From Treponema sp. (lineage in GTDB: Bacteria; Spirochaetota; Spirochaetia; Treponematales; Treponemataceae), in the NCBI GenBank assembly GCA_016296655.1, contig JAEDIW010000010.1, forward strand, positions 1 to 63,830: a stretch of DNA of 63,830 bases. Reading direction: 5' to 3'. Below are positions 16,479 through 24,577 of the stretch, piece after piece. The position numbers and the translations under genes are program-made. The first letter of the stretch is position 1. Each line of letters opens with the position of its first letter. The notes under the pieces were generated by a model that saw only the letters and a list, made by a program, of their open reading frames with translations, was not told the origin of the DNA and did not search any database.

Positions 16479-16710
16479 TCTCTTCTCCTGTAGGCATTTG
16501 CCGTTTATTTGATTCCTGAAAATCAGGAAATTGTACCTGTAAGTGACTGATAAAAATCTATCAATCTGTCTTAAATCTTGTTTAAGACTGCTTTAATGCA
16601 CCCTTGTGAATTAAAACAGTTCGATTCTATACTGTTTGTATGCAGTATTCAAAGCTCTTTGTGCAGAATCAGAATCAACATTTAACTGTTTGTGCTGCAC
16701 TGGAAATAAT
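16479..16710. other. Intergenic gap with inverted repeats
   Basis: This gap separates the two phosphohexomutase genes and holds no gene that I trust. It contains TTCCTGA-AAA-TCAGGAA (16513-16529), GTCTTAAA-TCTTG-TTTAAGAC (16568-16588) and an ACAGT/ACTGT pair near 16616-16638. On the minus strand these could end transcription of the upstream mutase or structure the leader of the downstream one. None has a clear U run. Confidence 0.45.
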
Positions 16711-18525
16711 TCAGCTTTGTGCCTGATCTGCAGCTTCTATAAGTTCCCGTTCCCATTGCAAAAGCCTGTATTCAGTATCAGGATTTGCTCCTTTTACGTC
16801 ACACAGAACCCTGAAAACTGGCTCTGTTCCAGAACCTCTCATCCATATAAATGCAGCTGGATTCTTTTTTTCTTCATCAGAGAAGAAAATGATTTTCAGA
16901 CCGCCTTTGCCGCTTACAGAAAAATCTGTAATACCTTTGGTTTCTTTTGTTCCGTTTGTTGCTACTGCCTGATAAGAGACAATTCCGTATTTCTTTTTCA
17001 GCATTTCTGCCTTTACATTCCAATCTGATTCAAATTCTTTTTGAAAGCGTTTTTTCAGCAGGCTGTGGTCTGTAGTTTTTATATGCATTATTGCCCTTTC
17101 TTCCAGAGTGCCTGTTGTTGAATATTTTGGAATTGTTGCAAGAATTTCAGAAATTGAAACGCTTTCAGGAATGCGGGTATTGACAATTCCTTTTGCCTTA
17201 CACCAGATTTTAAACAGGTTTGGATATTTTTCGTCATCGGAACTCATTATAAGAAGCCTTAGTATTGCAAAAATCGTATTAAGAGGATCCCTTACGGATT
17301 CTGGATATGTGATGTTTCCACCGTTTGAGCCTTCTCCAAGGATTCTTACTGTATATCCAGCTTCTCTTTTTTCGCGTGCAAGATTTACGACATTAGCTTC
17401 ACCGACTTCAGCCCTAAAAACTTCAGCACCGAAAGCTGCTGCAATTTCTTCAATCCTCATGGATGTAGGTCCGTTTACTACAACTGCAGGTTTGTAAGAC
17501 GGGTTGCCTGCATTCCACCATGAACCGTAGGCAAGTTCGGAAAGAACTGAAAGTGCAAAAACTTCCTGCGCCTGAAGAACTTTTGCCTTTTTCGCTTTTT
17601 TATCCCAGTAGACAATGTTTCCTCTGTCACCGTCACAGTCAGGCATATAGCCTAAAACTGCATTTTTACAGCCGGAAGCCTGAAGCCGTTCAAGTTCGCA
17701 GGCACAGAAGTCAAGGTTTCTGCCTTCTGGAATGATGCCGTGTACAATCTGTCCCGGTGTGTCATTTATAGTATGCAGCGTAATTCCGCATTCTTTGAAG
17801 AAAGCAGAATCTATTGACATTGTTCTTGCAGAACCGTTCATGTCACAGACAATGTCAATTTTACGGCTTACGGCCTTTGCACGCATCATTGCAAAAACTC
17901 CCTGCTGAGTGGCAGGATTGTCAGAAGCAGAAATTACCTGCATCATAAAGTTATGGTAATAGGCCGCTGATTCTTTTTTTGCAGAAACAGCATTCATGTA
18001 GGTCCAGTCGAGCTCTGCCGGAATGCATTTTTTTACAAGTTCTGAAAGCCTTTCTGCAGTGCCGGGCTCTTCCCATTTTTTCAGAAAAATGTCCGCAAGT
18101 TTTGAATTTTCAGAACCTTCAAGGACTCCGCCATTGTTGAGTCCGAATTTTATGCCGTTATGTCCTATAGGATTGTGACTTGCTGAAATGTATAAAAATC
18201 CGTCGTAGTGGATGCTGCATGCCATGATTTCAGGGGCAGGAGCAATGCCAAGGTAGCGTGGAACTATGCCTTTTGCATGAAAAACCCTGAGGACTGCATC
18301 TGCGATGGATGGACCTGTAGGGCGTGTGTCTATGGCACATACTATAATAGGGTTTTTATTTCCTGATTTTTCAATTACATAGTCTGCAAATATCTCTGCT
18401 GCGAGCATTGCGATTACCGCATTTTCTTTGCCAATTTTAGGAAAAGAATCTTCTTCATTGCCTGAAACAGTAAAAATTTTCCGCCAGCCAGAGGCTGAAA
18501 GTATAAGTCCTTTTGGTTTATTCAT
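16711..18525 (-). CDS. Second phosphohexomutase (phosphomannomutase-like)
   Basis: Diverged phosphohexomutase of 604 aa. The active serine is in SASHNPIGHNGIKFG (about residue 115), the metal loop is YMPDCDGDRGNIVY, with an extra Cys, and the phosphate loop is MRGSGTEPVFRVL near the end. Substrate choice (glucose, mannose or glucosamine phosphate) cannot be read from the sequence. The frame stays open up to 18900, but that part is GC-rich repeat, so I start at ATG 18525. A promoter TTGAAG-17-TATTAT ends 7 nt before this ATG and no Shine-Dalgarno sequence is seen, suggesting a leaderless mRNA. An alternative start is ATG 18552. Confidence 0.85.
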   Translation of the reverse strand: MNKPKGLILSASGWRKIFTVSGNEEDSFPKIGKENAVIAMLAAEIFADYVIEKSGNKNPIIVCAIDTRPTGPSIADAVLRVFHAKGIVPRYLGIAPAPEIMACSIHYDGFLYISASHNPIGHNGIKFGLNNGGVLEGSENSKLADIFLKKWEEPGTAERLSELVKKCIPAELDWTYMNAVSAKKESAAYYHNFMMQVISASDNPATQQGVFAMMRAKAVSRKIDIVCDMNGSARTMSIDSAFFKECGITLHTINDTPGQIVHGIIPEGRNLDFCACELERLQASGCKNAVLGYMPDCDGDRGNIVYWDKKAKKAKVLQAQEVFALSVLSELAYGSWWNAGNPSYKPAVVVNGPTSMRIEEIAAAFGAEVFRAEVGEANVVNLAREKREAGYTVRILGEGSNGGNITYPESVRDPLNTIFAILRLLIMSSDDEKYPNLFKIWCKAKGIVNTRIPESVSISEILATIPKYSTTGTLEERAIMHIKTTDHSLLKKRFQKEFESDWNVKAEMLKKKYGIVSYQAVATNGTKETKGITDFSVSGKGGLKIIFFSDEEKKNPAAFIWMRGSGTEPVFRVLCDVKGANPDTEYRLLQWERELIEAADQAQS

Positions 18526-18532
18526 AGAACAA

Positions 18533-18561
18533 ATAATAACACGAATTTTCATAATCTTCAA
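18533..18561 (-). promoter_or_regulatory. Promoter of the second phosphohexomutase
   Basis: On the minus strand the -35 box TTGAAG (18561-18556), a 17-nt spacer and the -10 box TATTAT (18538-18533) are followed by 7 nt and ATG 18525. Transcription would begin at or next to the start codon. Confidence 0.5.
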
Positions 18562-18589
18562 GGAATCTGTTTTTTTCATCTGATGTCGG

Positions 18590-18770
18590 GGAAGAAAACA
18601 TAATAGTGTACGTTTTTTTATGCGGCAGGGGGTGTAGCGATGCCGCAGGCAAACAAACGCTGCAAGGCGGTTGTTCGGAGGCGTAAGCCGTAGTCGCGGA
18701 AGACCCGGTTTTTGCACTTGTGCAAAAAGCCGCCCTGAAAAAGAGGAAAATAAAAGTCTTTCGCCTGCGT
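18590..18770. repeat. GC-rich block in the gap before flaA
   Basis: The 395-bp gap between the divergent mutase and flaA genes holds a GC-rich block quite unlike the surrounding AT-rich DNA. It contains TGCGGCA/TGCCGCA arms (18621-18646) and a perfect palindrome TTTTTGCACTTGTGCAAAAA near 18709-18728. The segment GGAGGCGTAAGCCG resembles the middle of the repeat at 47762-47864. Open frames cross it by chance. The remainder holds the flaA promoter. Confidence 0.5.
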
Positions 18771-18799
18771 AAAAATGAAGATTCATGACTGCAAATGGT

Positions 18800-18828
18800 T
18801 TGACAAAGAAACATGAGAGAAATATAAT
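18800..18828 (+). promoter_or_regulatory. Consensus promoter for the flaA pair
   Basis: TTGACA (18800-18805), a 17-nt spacer and TATAAT (18823-18828) give a perfect sigma70-type promoter. Transcription would start near 18835, leaving a leader of about 86 nt before flaA. This fits very high expression of a filament-sheath protein. Confidence 0.8.
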
Positions 18829-18920
18829 TAGATACTGAGTTATCATTAAGGTATATAATGCCGATGATTTAAAAAGGTATTTCTGAAAAGTGAAATACAA
18901 ATTATTTCAAGGAGTTTTGA

Positions 18921-19661
18921 ATGAAAAAGGGCCTAGCATTCTTTGTACCGCTTGCTCTTGTTTTTTTGTTTTGCTCACCAGTATTTAGCCAGCAGAATGA
19001 AAAAAGTATAGAGGTCGTTTTAATTGACAACTTTGACACCCCTGATCAAAATGAATGGTCATGGCAGGTTCAGGCCAGCCGTTATATTGATGACGGTTCT
19101 GGAGGTGGTGCAAAGTATCCGTTGATTGGATATTTTAAAGGAATCTCTGATTCTTTGCGTACTTTTGTAAAAGAAGGTGATCCTGAACCTCAGGTTCTTG
19201 GTGCAAAGGTTAAGTATAAGAGAAAGGGTGATAACTGGTTTGAAGTTTACCCGGAAAAAGACGGTAAACCTTTTGAAATTCCTTTCCGGGGAAACGTTAC
19301 AACTCTAGATTTTTGGGTTTGGGGTTCTAATTATCTGTATTTTATGGATGTTCTGGTTCGTGATGCAGAAGGTTGTGTTCATATTATTCCTGCCGGCAAC
19401 CTGAAATTTTACGGCTGGAGAAATATAATTCTGAAAGTTCCGACATATTTGAAACAGAAATCCAGCTACCATTCGATTGCTAACAATACTCTTACCCTTG
19501 TAGGATTCAGATTCCGTGCAGATCCGAGCGAACACGCAGACGATTTTACGGTTTTTATTGATAAAGTTCAGTATACAGCTGCCGGTATTACTCATGTATA
19601 TGACGGTTATGATTTGAATGTTGCTGATTTTGGTGATAGAACAACAGGAGAGGGTCAGTAA
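18921..19661 (+). CDS. flaA: Flagellar filament sheath protein FlaA, first copy
   Basis: Periplasmic flagellar sheath protein, 246 aa. A signal peptide (residues 1-23, ending SPVFSQ) sends it to the periplasm, where FlaA coats the flagellin core in spirochaetes. Family features include an early LIDNFDTPDQNEWSW segment, the Trp-rich strand LDFWVWGSNYLYF and NLKFYGWRNIILKVP. The start is clear: GGAG at 18911-18914 before ATG 18921. A consensus promoter lies about 90 bp upstream. The gene overlaps the second flaA by one base (TAATG), so both are one operon closed by a strong terminator. The C-terminal tail is acidic and poorly conserved. Confidence 0.9.
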   Translation: MKKGLAFFVPLALVFLFCSPVFSQQNEKSIEVVLIDNFDTPDQNEWSWQVQASRYIDDGSGGGAKYPLIGYFKGISDSLRTFVKEGDPEPQVLGAKVKYKRKGDNWFEVYPEKDGKPFEIPFRGNVTTLDFWVWGSNYLYFMDVLVRDAEGCVHIIPAGNLKFYGWRNIILKVPTYLKQKSSYHSIANNTLTLVGFRFRADPSEHADDFTVFIDKVQYTAAGITHVYDGYDLNVADFGDRTTGEGQ

Positions 19662-20389
19662 TGAAAAAATATTTACTTCTTAGTGCGGTTGCTTTGTTTT
19701 CCGCAGGAATGATTTTTGCACAGAGCAGTCTGGCTGATCCAGATCCAACTATTATTGGAAATGATTCGGCTGAGCAGAGCCTTCGTACTGTTCTTGTTGA
19801 TGATTTTGAACGGGAAGGGTCATGGGTTGTAAATATGTCTTTAGATGCAGGTGTGATTTCTTCACGTCTTCTTCCAGGTGGTCCAATGGGCAAAGAAGAT
19901 GAAAGGGAACTTCTGCAGGGTGAAGAAGATATTGGCGAAAAGAATCACTGCTTTGGTGTAAAGGCTGAGTTTTTCCGTCGTGGTATAAATTCAATTTATA
20001 TCAGACCTGTCCGCCCTATTGCACTTGAAGGTGTTACCAAGACTGTGTCTGTATGGATTGCAGGTCGTAATGCTGAGCATTCAATTACATTGCTTGTTCA
20101 GGATTATTTTGGAAATGCTTTTGAATTGTATATGGGTACTTTGGCTTTTAGTGGCTGGCGAAAGGTTACTGTAGCTGTGCCTCCGTCTCCTGATGGTGTT
20201 CATGGAATTGTACAGTCCAGTGCATACCATGGTGACAAGCCTGGATTGAAGATTACAGGATTTAGAATTGATTGTAATCCTGCAACTGCAATTGGAAATT
20301 ATTATGTTTATTTTGATGCTATGCATGCAATTACTGATGTTTATGATATTGAACATCGTGATGCAGATGATATAGCTGATACCTGGTAA
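19661..20389 (+). CDS. flaA: Flagellar filament sheath protein FlaA, second copy
   Basis: Second FlaA-family sheath protein, 242 aa, with a signal peptide ending GMIFAQS. It shares the pattern of its neighbour: VDDFEREGSWVVN near residue 48, VSVWIAGRNAEHSITLLV, LAFSGWRKVTVAVP and a YVYFDAMHAITDVYD end matching FIDKVQYTAAGITHVYD of the first copy. The two are clearly paralogues but well diverged, so they probably take different places along the filament. Its ATG shares a base with the stop of the first copy. A 30-nt terminator hairpin follows. Confidence 0.9.
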   Translation: MKKYLLLSAVALFSAGMIFAQSSLADPDPTIIGNDSAEQSLRTVLVDDFEREGSWVVNMSLDAGVISSRLLPGGPMGKEDERELLQGEEDIGEKNHCFGVKAEFFRRGINSIYIRPVRPIALEGVTKTVSVWIAGRNAEHSITLLVQDYFGNAFELYMGTLAFSGWRKVTVAVPPSPDGVHGIVQSSAYHGDKPGLKITGFRIDCNPATAIGNYYVYFDAMHAITDVYDIEHRDADDIADTW

Positions 20390-20411
20390 TAGCTGATTCC
20401 TTGAAAATTAT

Positions 20412-20450
20412 AGACTGAGTTGGAATTTTTTCAGCTCAGTCTTTTTTTTT
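20412..20450 (+). terminator. Terminator of the flaA operon
   Basis: AGACTGAG (20412-20419) pairs with CTCAGTCT (20435-20442) and is followed by a run of T to 20450. It is a textbook intrinsic terminator placed 22 bp after the second flaA stop. The gene beyond runs the other way. Confidence 0.9.
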
Positions 20451-20481
20451 TGTTGTTGTGTGGTCGGGTGGGGCTGTTCTT

Positions 20482-21216
20482 TTATTCGCTTATTTTATAG
20501 TGCTTTTCATTTTTTATTTTAAGTGTTTCCTGTATCATTCCTGCTTTTTTTAATACCCACAGCATACAGTGCGTGTTTGTGGCTGCTGCAGCGTTGATTT
20601 TTTGCTTCAGTAGTGATGCTGTCTGTTTTGCTGTAAAGTTGTTGCAGAGTTCTTTATTCTGCTCTTTGTATTGTGGTAACAGATTCAGATAGTCTTCTTT
20701 TTTTGAAAATGTTGAAATTGTAAAGATTTCTTTTAATTCTTTGTCCGTTTTTTGCCAATCCTTCAGGAATCGGCGTTTTTTATTTTTTGACTGTTGAGCT
20801 TGCGAAGTTTTTAGTCTGTGCTCTATTATTGAAATTTGGGGAATTTCCAGAATAAAATTTTCATGCAGTAGAAATTCTGTTATGCCGGTGAGTTGCCTGA
20901 AAATTGAATAAATGCTTTCTTTTTTGGGACTTTTTCTTGTTGAAATTATAGTTCCGTATATATCTGAGGTTTTTATCGTTTTGGAAATTACGACTGGATG
21001 TACGATTTTTACGGTTTTACCCATTTCCAGCAGGCATTTGATTTTGTTTTTAAGGCTTGAGACATTTGCAGTTTGAATTTCAATGATGACATTTTCGTTT
21101 TGGACGATGTCGCAGATCCATTGGGAAACTTGTTCTTCGGTTTTGCTATTGTTGTCAAGCGAATAAATGGTTTTTAAGGCTCTGTGAAGGGAGCTTTCAT
21201 TTAAAGTATTTATCAT
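20482..21216 (-). CDS. Hypothetical protein, 244 aa, possible nuclease-like N-terminus
   Basis: I do not recognise this protein. Residues about 10-80 read SLHRALKTIYSLDNNSK, then EEQVSQWICDIV, then NVIIEIQTANVSSLKNKI. An Asp/Glu-hydrophobic-EIQ-Lys order of this kind occurs in PD-(D/E)XK nucleases, but this is a weak resemblance. The middle is basic (KNKKRRFLKDWQKTDKELKE) and could contact nucleic acid. I chose ATG 21216. A GTG at 21234 overlaps a -10-like TATAGT (21231-21226), 9 nt before the ATG, and there is no ribosome-binding site. It lies between the flaA terminator and the mraZ promoter, divergent from the division cluster. Confidence 0.6.
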   Translation of the reverse strand: MINTLNESSLHRALKTIYSLDNNSKTEEQVSQWICDIVQNENVIIEIQTANVSSLKNKIKCLLEMGKTVKIVHPVVISKTIKTSDIYGTIISTRKSPKKESIYSIFRQLTGITEFLLHENFILEIPQISIIEHRLKTSQAQQSKNKKRRFLKDWQKTDKELKEIFTISTFSKKEDYLNLLPQYKEQNKELCNNFTAKQTASLLKQKINAAAATNTHCMLWVLKKAGMIQETLKIKNEKHYKISE

Positions 21217-21293
21217 TTTTCTTACACTATACACTTATGTTGCAATTTTGTCTTAATTTTTTTTAAAAACAATATTATCGGTTTGTTTTTACG

Positions 21294-21366
21294 TTGACTT
21301 TAGAATTTTTTCTCATAAAATAGTAACTAAGTGGGAAAAAGTGGTATAGAGTGGTAAAAAAGTGGT
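21294..21366 (+). promoter_or_regulatory. mraZ promoter with four GTGGK operator repeats
   Basis: TTGACT (21294-21299), a 16-nt spacer and TAAAAT (21316-21321) form the promoter. Downstream, GTGGG (21331), GTGGT (21341), GTGGT (21351) and GTGGT (21362) repeat every 10-11 bp on one face of the helix. MraZ is known to bind such GTGGG-like direct repeats at its own promoter. Here the last repeat overlaps the mraZ start codon, so the array covers the transcription start and the first codons. Confidence 0.8.
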
Positions 21367-21808
21367 GAATTTGCTAACTGGAGAATATCGTAATACGCTG
21401 GATGAAAAGGGTAGAATTTTTTTTCCAGCAAAATTACGCACTGAATTATCAGCTGAAAGCCTCATTGTTACGCAGGGAATTGACCGCTGTTTATGGCTTT
21501 ATACCCCGGATGAATGGACTGTTTTTTCGTCGAAAATTATGGAGTCTGCATCTCCGTTTAATGAAAAAAACAGAAGTGTTATCCGAAGAATCATTGCTCC
21601 GGCGCAAGAAGTTGAATTTGACAAGGCCGGACGTCTTTCTATCCCACAGACATTACGAGAATTCGCCAGACTTTCAAAGGATTGCGTAATACTTGGAAAT
21701 ATCAAGTATTTTGAACTGTGGGATGCAGAATCTTACAATAAATATCTTGAAGAAAGTGAGGCTTCTTTCCGTGATGCTGCAGAAGAATTGAGTGCAATAA
21801 CTTTTTGA
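21365..21808 (+). CDS. mraZ: Transcriptional regulator MraZ
   Basis: DNA-binding regulator of the division and wall cluster, about 147 aa. It has the two SpoVT/AbrB-like halves: GEYRNTLDEKGRIFFPAKLR (residues about 6-25) and FDKAGRLSIPQTLREFA (about residues 82-98). In other bacteria MraZ forms rings and represses its own operon through GTGGG-like repeats, and such repeats lie directly upstream here. Two GTG codons in a row (21362 and 21365) could start it, and neither has a Shine-Dalgarno sequence. I prefer 21365 because it gives the usual short N-terminus. rsmH follows after 15 bp in the usual order. Confidence 0.92.
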   Translation: MNLLTGEYRNTLDEKGRIFFPAKLRTELSAESLIVTQGIDRCLWLYTPDEWTVFSSKIMESASPFNEKNRSVIRRIIAPAQEVEFDKAGRLSIPQTLREFARLSKDCVILGNIKYFELWDAESYNKYLEESEASFRDAAEELSAITF

Positions 21809-21823
21809 CCGTGAGGCATTGTT

Positions 21824-22816
21824 TTGGAGATTGTTCATACACCTGTATTACTTCAGGAATGTTTGCATTATCTTAGCCCGGAAGACGAACCTTTTTCGGA
21901 AAAACCGTTTATGATTGATTCAACCTTGGGTGAGGGTGGTCATTCAAATGCGTTTCTGGCAAAGTTTGCAAATCTGAGAGTCTTGGGGCTTGATGCTGAC
22001 AGTTCTATTCAATCTCGTGCAAAAGAGCGTCTTGCCTGTTATGGTGACAGGATGCAGTTTTTTAACGGGTGGTTTAATGATTTTTATGAGAATTACCCTG
22101 CAGAACTGCCGGCGCCTGACTTGATTCTTTTTGATCTTGGGATTTCGGTTTATCATTATGAAAAATCTGGCAGAGGTTTTTCTTTTATGCGTGACGAATC
22201 TCTTGATATGCGCTTGAATCCTGATGCAGGAAAAAGTGCTGCAGATTTGGTGAATGAAATGTCTGAAAAAGATCTTGCAGATATGATTTACCTGTATGCA
22301 GAGGAAAAATATAGCCGCAGAATTGCACAGGCTATTGTTCAGGCAAGAAATGGAGGAAATATTGTTTCTTCTAAGGCTCTTGCCGATATTATTTATAATG
22401 CAGTTCCTGCAAAATATCGCCATGAAAAAATTCATCCGGCAACCAGGACTTTTCAGGCTCTGCGGATTGCGGTGAACAGCGAACTTAACAGGCTGCCGGA
22501 AGCTTTGCAGAAAGCTTTTGATGTGCTGGCTTGTGGCGGAAAAATGGGCGTGATTACGTTTCATTCGCTGGAAGACAGGATTGTGAAAAATTATTTTAGA
22601 AATCTGGCAAGGGAATGTGTATGCCCTCCAGAATTTCCAAAGTGCGTGTGTGGCGGAAAACCTTGTGCGCAGATTTTGACAAGAAAGCCAGTCAGTGCGT
22701 CAAAAGAGGAATTGGATATGAATAGTCCTTCAAGAAGTGCAAAACTTAGGGTTGTAAGGAAACTTTGTGATGCAGGACTTCGACATAAAATTGGAATTGC
22801 GGGAGAAGGCTTATGA
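21824..22816 (+). CDS. rsmH: 16S rRNA m4C1402 methyltransferase
   Basis: SAM-dependent enzyme that methylates N4 of C1402 in 16S rRNA, long named MraW because of its place in this cluster. Length 330 aa is normal. The N-terminus HTPVLLQECLHYL, the SAM motif DSTLGEGGHSNAFL and later FDLGISVYHYE, GRGFSFMRDESLDMR and ITFHSLEDRIVKNYF are all family hallmarks. The start is TTG 21824, with GAGG at 21813-21816, 7 nt upstream. A Cys-rich stretch CVCPPEFPKCVCGGKPC near the C-terminus is usual in the family. The stop overlaps ftsL (ATGA). Confidence 0.96.
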   Translation: MEIVHTPVLLQECLHYLSPEDEPFSEKPFMIDSTLGEGGHSNAFLAKFANLRVLGLDADSSIQSRAKERLACYGDRMQFFNGWFNDFYENYPAELPAPDLILFDLGISVYHYEKSGRGFSFMRDESLDMRLNPDAGKSAADLVNEMSEKDLADMIYLYAEEKYSRRIAQAIVQARNGGNIVSSKALADIIYNAVPAKYRHEKIHPATRTFQALRIAVNSELNRLPEALQKAFDVLACGGKMGVITFHSLEDRIVKNYFRNLARECVCPPEFPKCVCGGKPCAQILTRKPVSASKEELDMNSPSRSAKLRVVRKLCDAGLRHKIGIAGEGL

Positions 22817-23100
22817 AAAATATTTTGAAATATGTTTTTATTTGCGTTTGCGCAATAGCTATTCCTGCGCTGCTTGTTGTAAACAGTCTTCAGGCACTGC
22901 GCTATAAAAAACTTGAACGGGAAGTTGCTTCTTTAGAAAAAAAACAGATTGAGCTGGTTGAAGAAAATAAACGGCTCATTACTAATATAAGTTTGCTTTC
23001 AAGTTCTGATAGAATCGAAAAAATAGCTTCTACAGAGCTTAATATGCATAAGGCTGAAAGCGAAGAAATTATACGCGTTGAAATGAAAGGAAAAAAATAA
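22813..23100 (+). CDS. ftsL: Cell division protein FtsL-like
   Basis: Small bitopic membrane protein, 95 aa. Residues about 7-27 form one transmembrane helix, and residues about 30-65 a leucine-zipper-like coiled coil (LEREVASLEKKQIELVEENK) in the periplasm. That build, the size and the position after rsmH mark it as FtsL, which helps assemble FtsQ and FtsW at the septum; sequence similarity alone would not decide, as FtsL proteins diverge strongly. Its ATGA overlap with rsmH indicates coupled translation. Confidence 0.85.
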   Translation: MKNILKYVFICVCAIAIPALLVVNSLQALRYKKLEREVASLEKKQIELVEENKRLITNISLLSSSDRIEKIASTELNMHKAESEEIIRVEMKGKK

Positions 23101-23101
23101 A

Positions 23102-24577
23102 GTGGAAAAAACAATGGAAAATAAAAGACAGTATACGCTTCTCACAATTGATGAACTTAAAACAGCATCGGCTGGGTTTACAGTTTGTCAGGGTGGCGGG
23201 ATTACTGGCTTTTCTTCCGTTGCAACTGACAGCCGGGATGTAAAGGAGGGAAGCCTTTTTGTTCCTCTTATAGGAGAATTCCAGGACGGTCATAAATATA
23301 TACCTCAGGCAATTGAAAAAGGTGCTTCTATAATTTTTGTTGCAGAAGATGAATTTTCAAAAAATCCTGAAAAATATGAAAATCTTACAAAGCAGAATGC
23401 GGTTGCCTTCGTTATTGTAAAAAATACGCTGAAAGCACTGCAGAATGCTGCTCAGGCTTATGTAGAAAAGTTTCCGAATCTTATAAAGGTCGCAATTACA
23501 GGTTCTAGTGGAAAAACAACTACAAAAGAGTTATGCGTTTCTGTTCTAAAGCAGAAATTTCGTGTGGTTTACACTCAGGGAAATTTGAATTCCGAAACAG
23601 GGCTCCCTCTTTCCGTTTTTCAAATCCGGGAAGATGATGAAGCCGGTGTTTTTGAAATGGGAATGAATCATAAGAATGAAATTGGCGATTTGTCTGTAAT
23701 TCTAAAAGCAAAATATGGAATTATTACAAATATTGGAACCGCGCACATTGGCCTTTTGGGGTCAAGGCAGAATATAGCCGAAGAAAAACGCAAGGTTTTT
23801 GATTTTATTCCAGAAGATGGAGTTGCCTTTATTCCTGAAAATGATGATTTCTCAGATTTTTTAGCCGAAGGAGTAAAGTCAAAAATTGTCAGGACAGGTC
23901 TTTCTTCTTCGGAAAAAATAAGCAATGTAAAAAATCTTGGAATTGAAGGAACAGAATTTTCATATAAAGGCGAAAAAATTCATTTAAAACTTCCAGGCTC
24001 TTATAACTTTTTGAATGCTCTGACTGCTGTTTCTTTAGGGGAAGAACTTGGACTTACGCCTGAACAGATAAAAACAGGCATTGAAAGTGTTCCTGTTCTT
24101 GACGGGCGAAGTCAGATTCTCCACTTTTCTGTAAATTTGGTAAACCTTACTGTACTTCAGGACTGTTATAACGCAAATCCTGATTCTGTAGAAAAATCAC
24201 TTTCACTTTGCAGTTCTGTAAAGGGTAGAAAATGCCTTGTTCTCGGCGATATGCTGGAACTGGGGGCAGAATCTGAAAGTGCGCATGAAAAAATTGGAAA
24301 AATCGCTGCTGAAATTGCCCGTGATGGTGAAACTAAGCTTGTTTTTATAGGTCCGGAGATGAAAGCGGCTGTAAAGGCTGCAGAATCTGAAGGCATAAAA
24401 AATATTGTTTATTCTTCGGAATTTAAAGCCGACGATATTGAAAGAATCGTAAAGGAAGAAATCCTTACGCTTGCAGATGAATCTTTTGTTTTGCTGAAAG
24501 GTTCGCATGGAATAGGCCTTGAAAGAATAAGGTCTTATCTACAGAGAATACAGGAGGCAGAAAATGAACAGCTATAA
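23102..24577 (+). CDS. murF: UDP-MurNAc-tripeptide-D-Ala-D-Ala ligase
   Basis: ATP-dependent cytosolic ligase that adds D-Ala-D-Ala to UDP-MurNAc-tripeptide, the last soluble step of peptidoglycan precursor synthesis. Length 491 aa is typical. It has the N-terminal substrate domain (ATDSRDVKEGSLFVPL), the P-loop ITGSSGKTTTKEL (about residue 135), NIGTAHIGLLGSRQNIAEEK and the C-terminal DMLELGAESESAHEKIG. Starts at GTG 23102 or ATG 23114 are both possible. AGGA near 23088 favours the first. It overlaps ftsW by 14 bp. Confidence 0.95.
   Translation: MEKTMENKRQYTLLTIDELKTASAGFTVCQGGGITGFSSVATDSRDVKEGSLFVPLIGEFQDGHKYIPQAIEKGASIIFVAEDEFSKNPEKYENLTKQNAVAFVIVKNTLKALQNAAQAYVEKFPNLIKVAITGSSGKTTTKELCVSVLKQKFRVVYTQGNLNSETGLPLSVFQIREDDEAGVFEMGMNHKNEIGDLSVILKAKYGIITNIGTAHIGLLGSRQNIAEEKRKVFDFIPEDGVAFIPENDDFSDFLAEGVKSKIVRTGLSSSEKISNVKNLGIEGTEFSYKGEKIHLKLPGSYNFLNALTAVSLGEELGLTPEQIKTGIESVPVLDGRSQILHFSVNLVNLTVLQDCYNANPDSVEKSLSLCSSVKGRKCLVLGDMLELGAESESAHEKIGKIAAEIARDGETKLVFIGPEMKAAVKAAESEGIKNIVYSSEFKADDIERIVKEEILTLADESFVLLKGSHGIGLERIRSYLQRIQEAENEQL

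Noticed and set aside
16636..17028. Open frame on the plus strand near the end of the mutase gene
   Set aside because: Most of it is antisense to the well-supported mutase gene and the peptide is Cys/Phe-rich without any motif.
18526..18900. In-frame extension of the second phosphohexomutase by about 125 residues
   Set aside because: The extension crosses the GC-rich repeat block, has no family similarity and no ribosome-binding site, and would overlap the promoter found just before ATG 18525.
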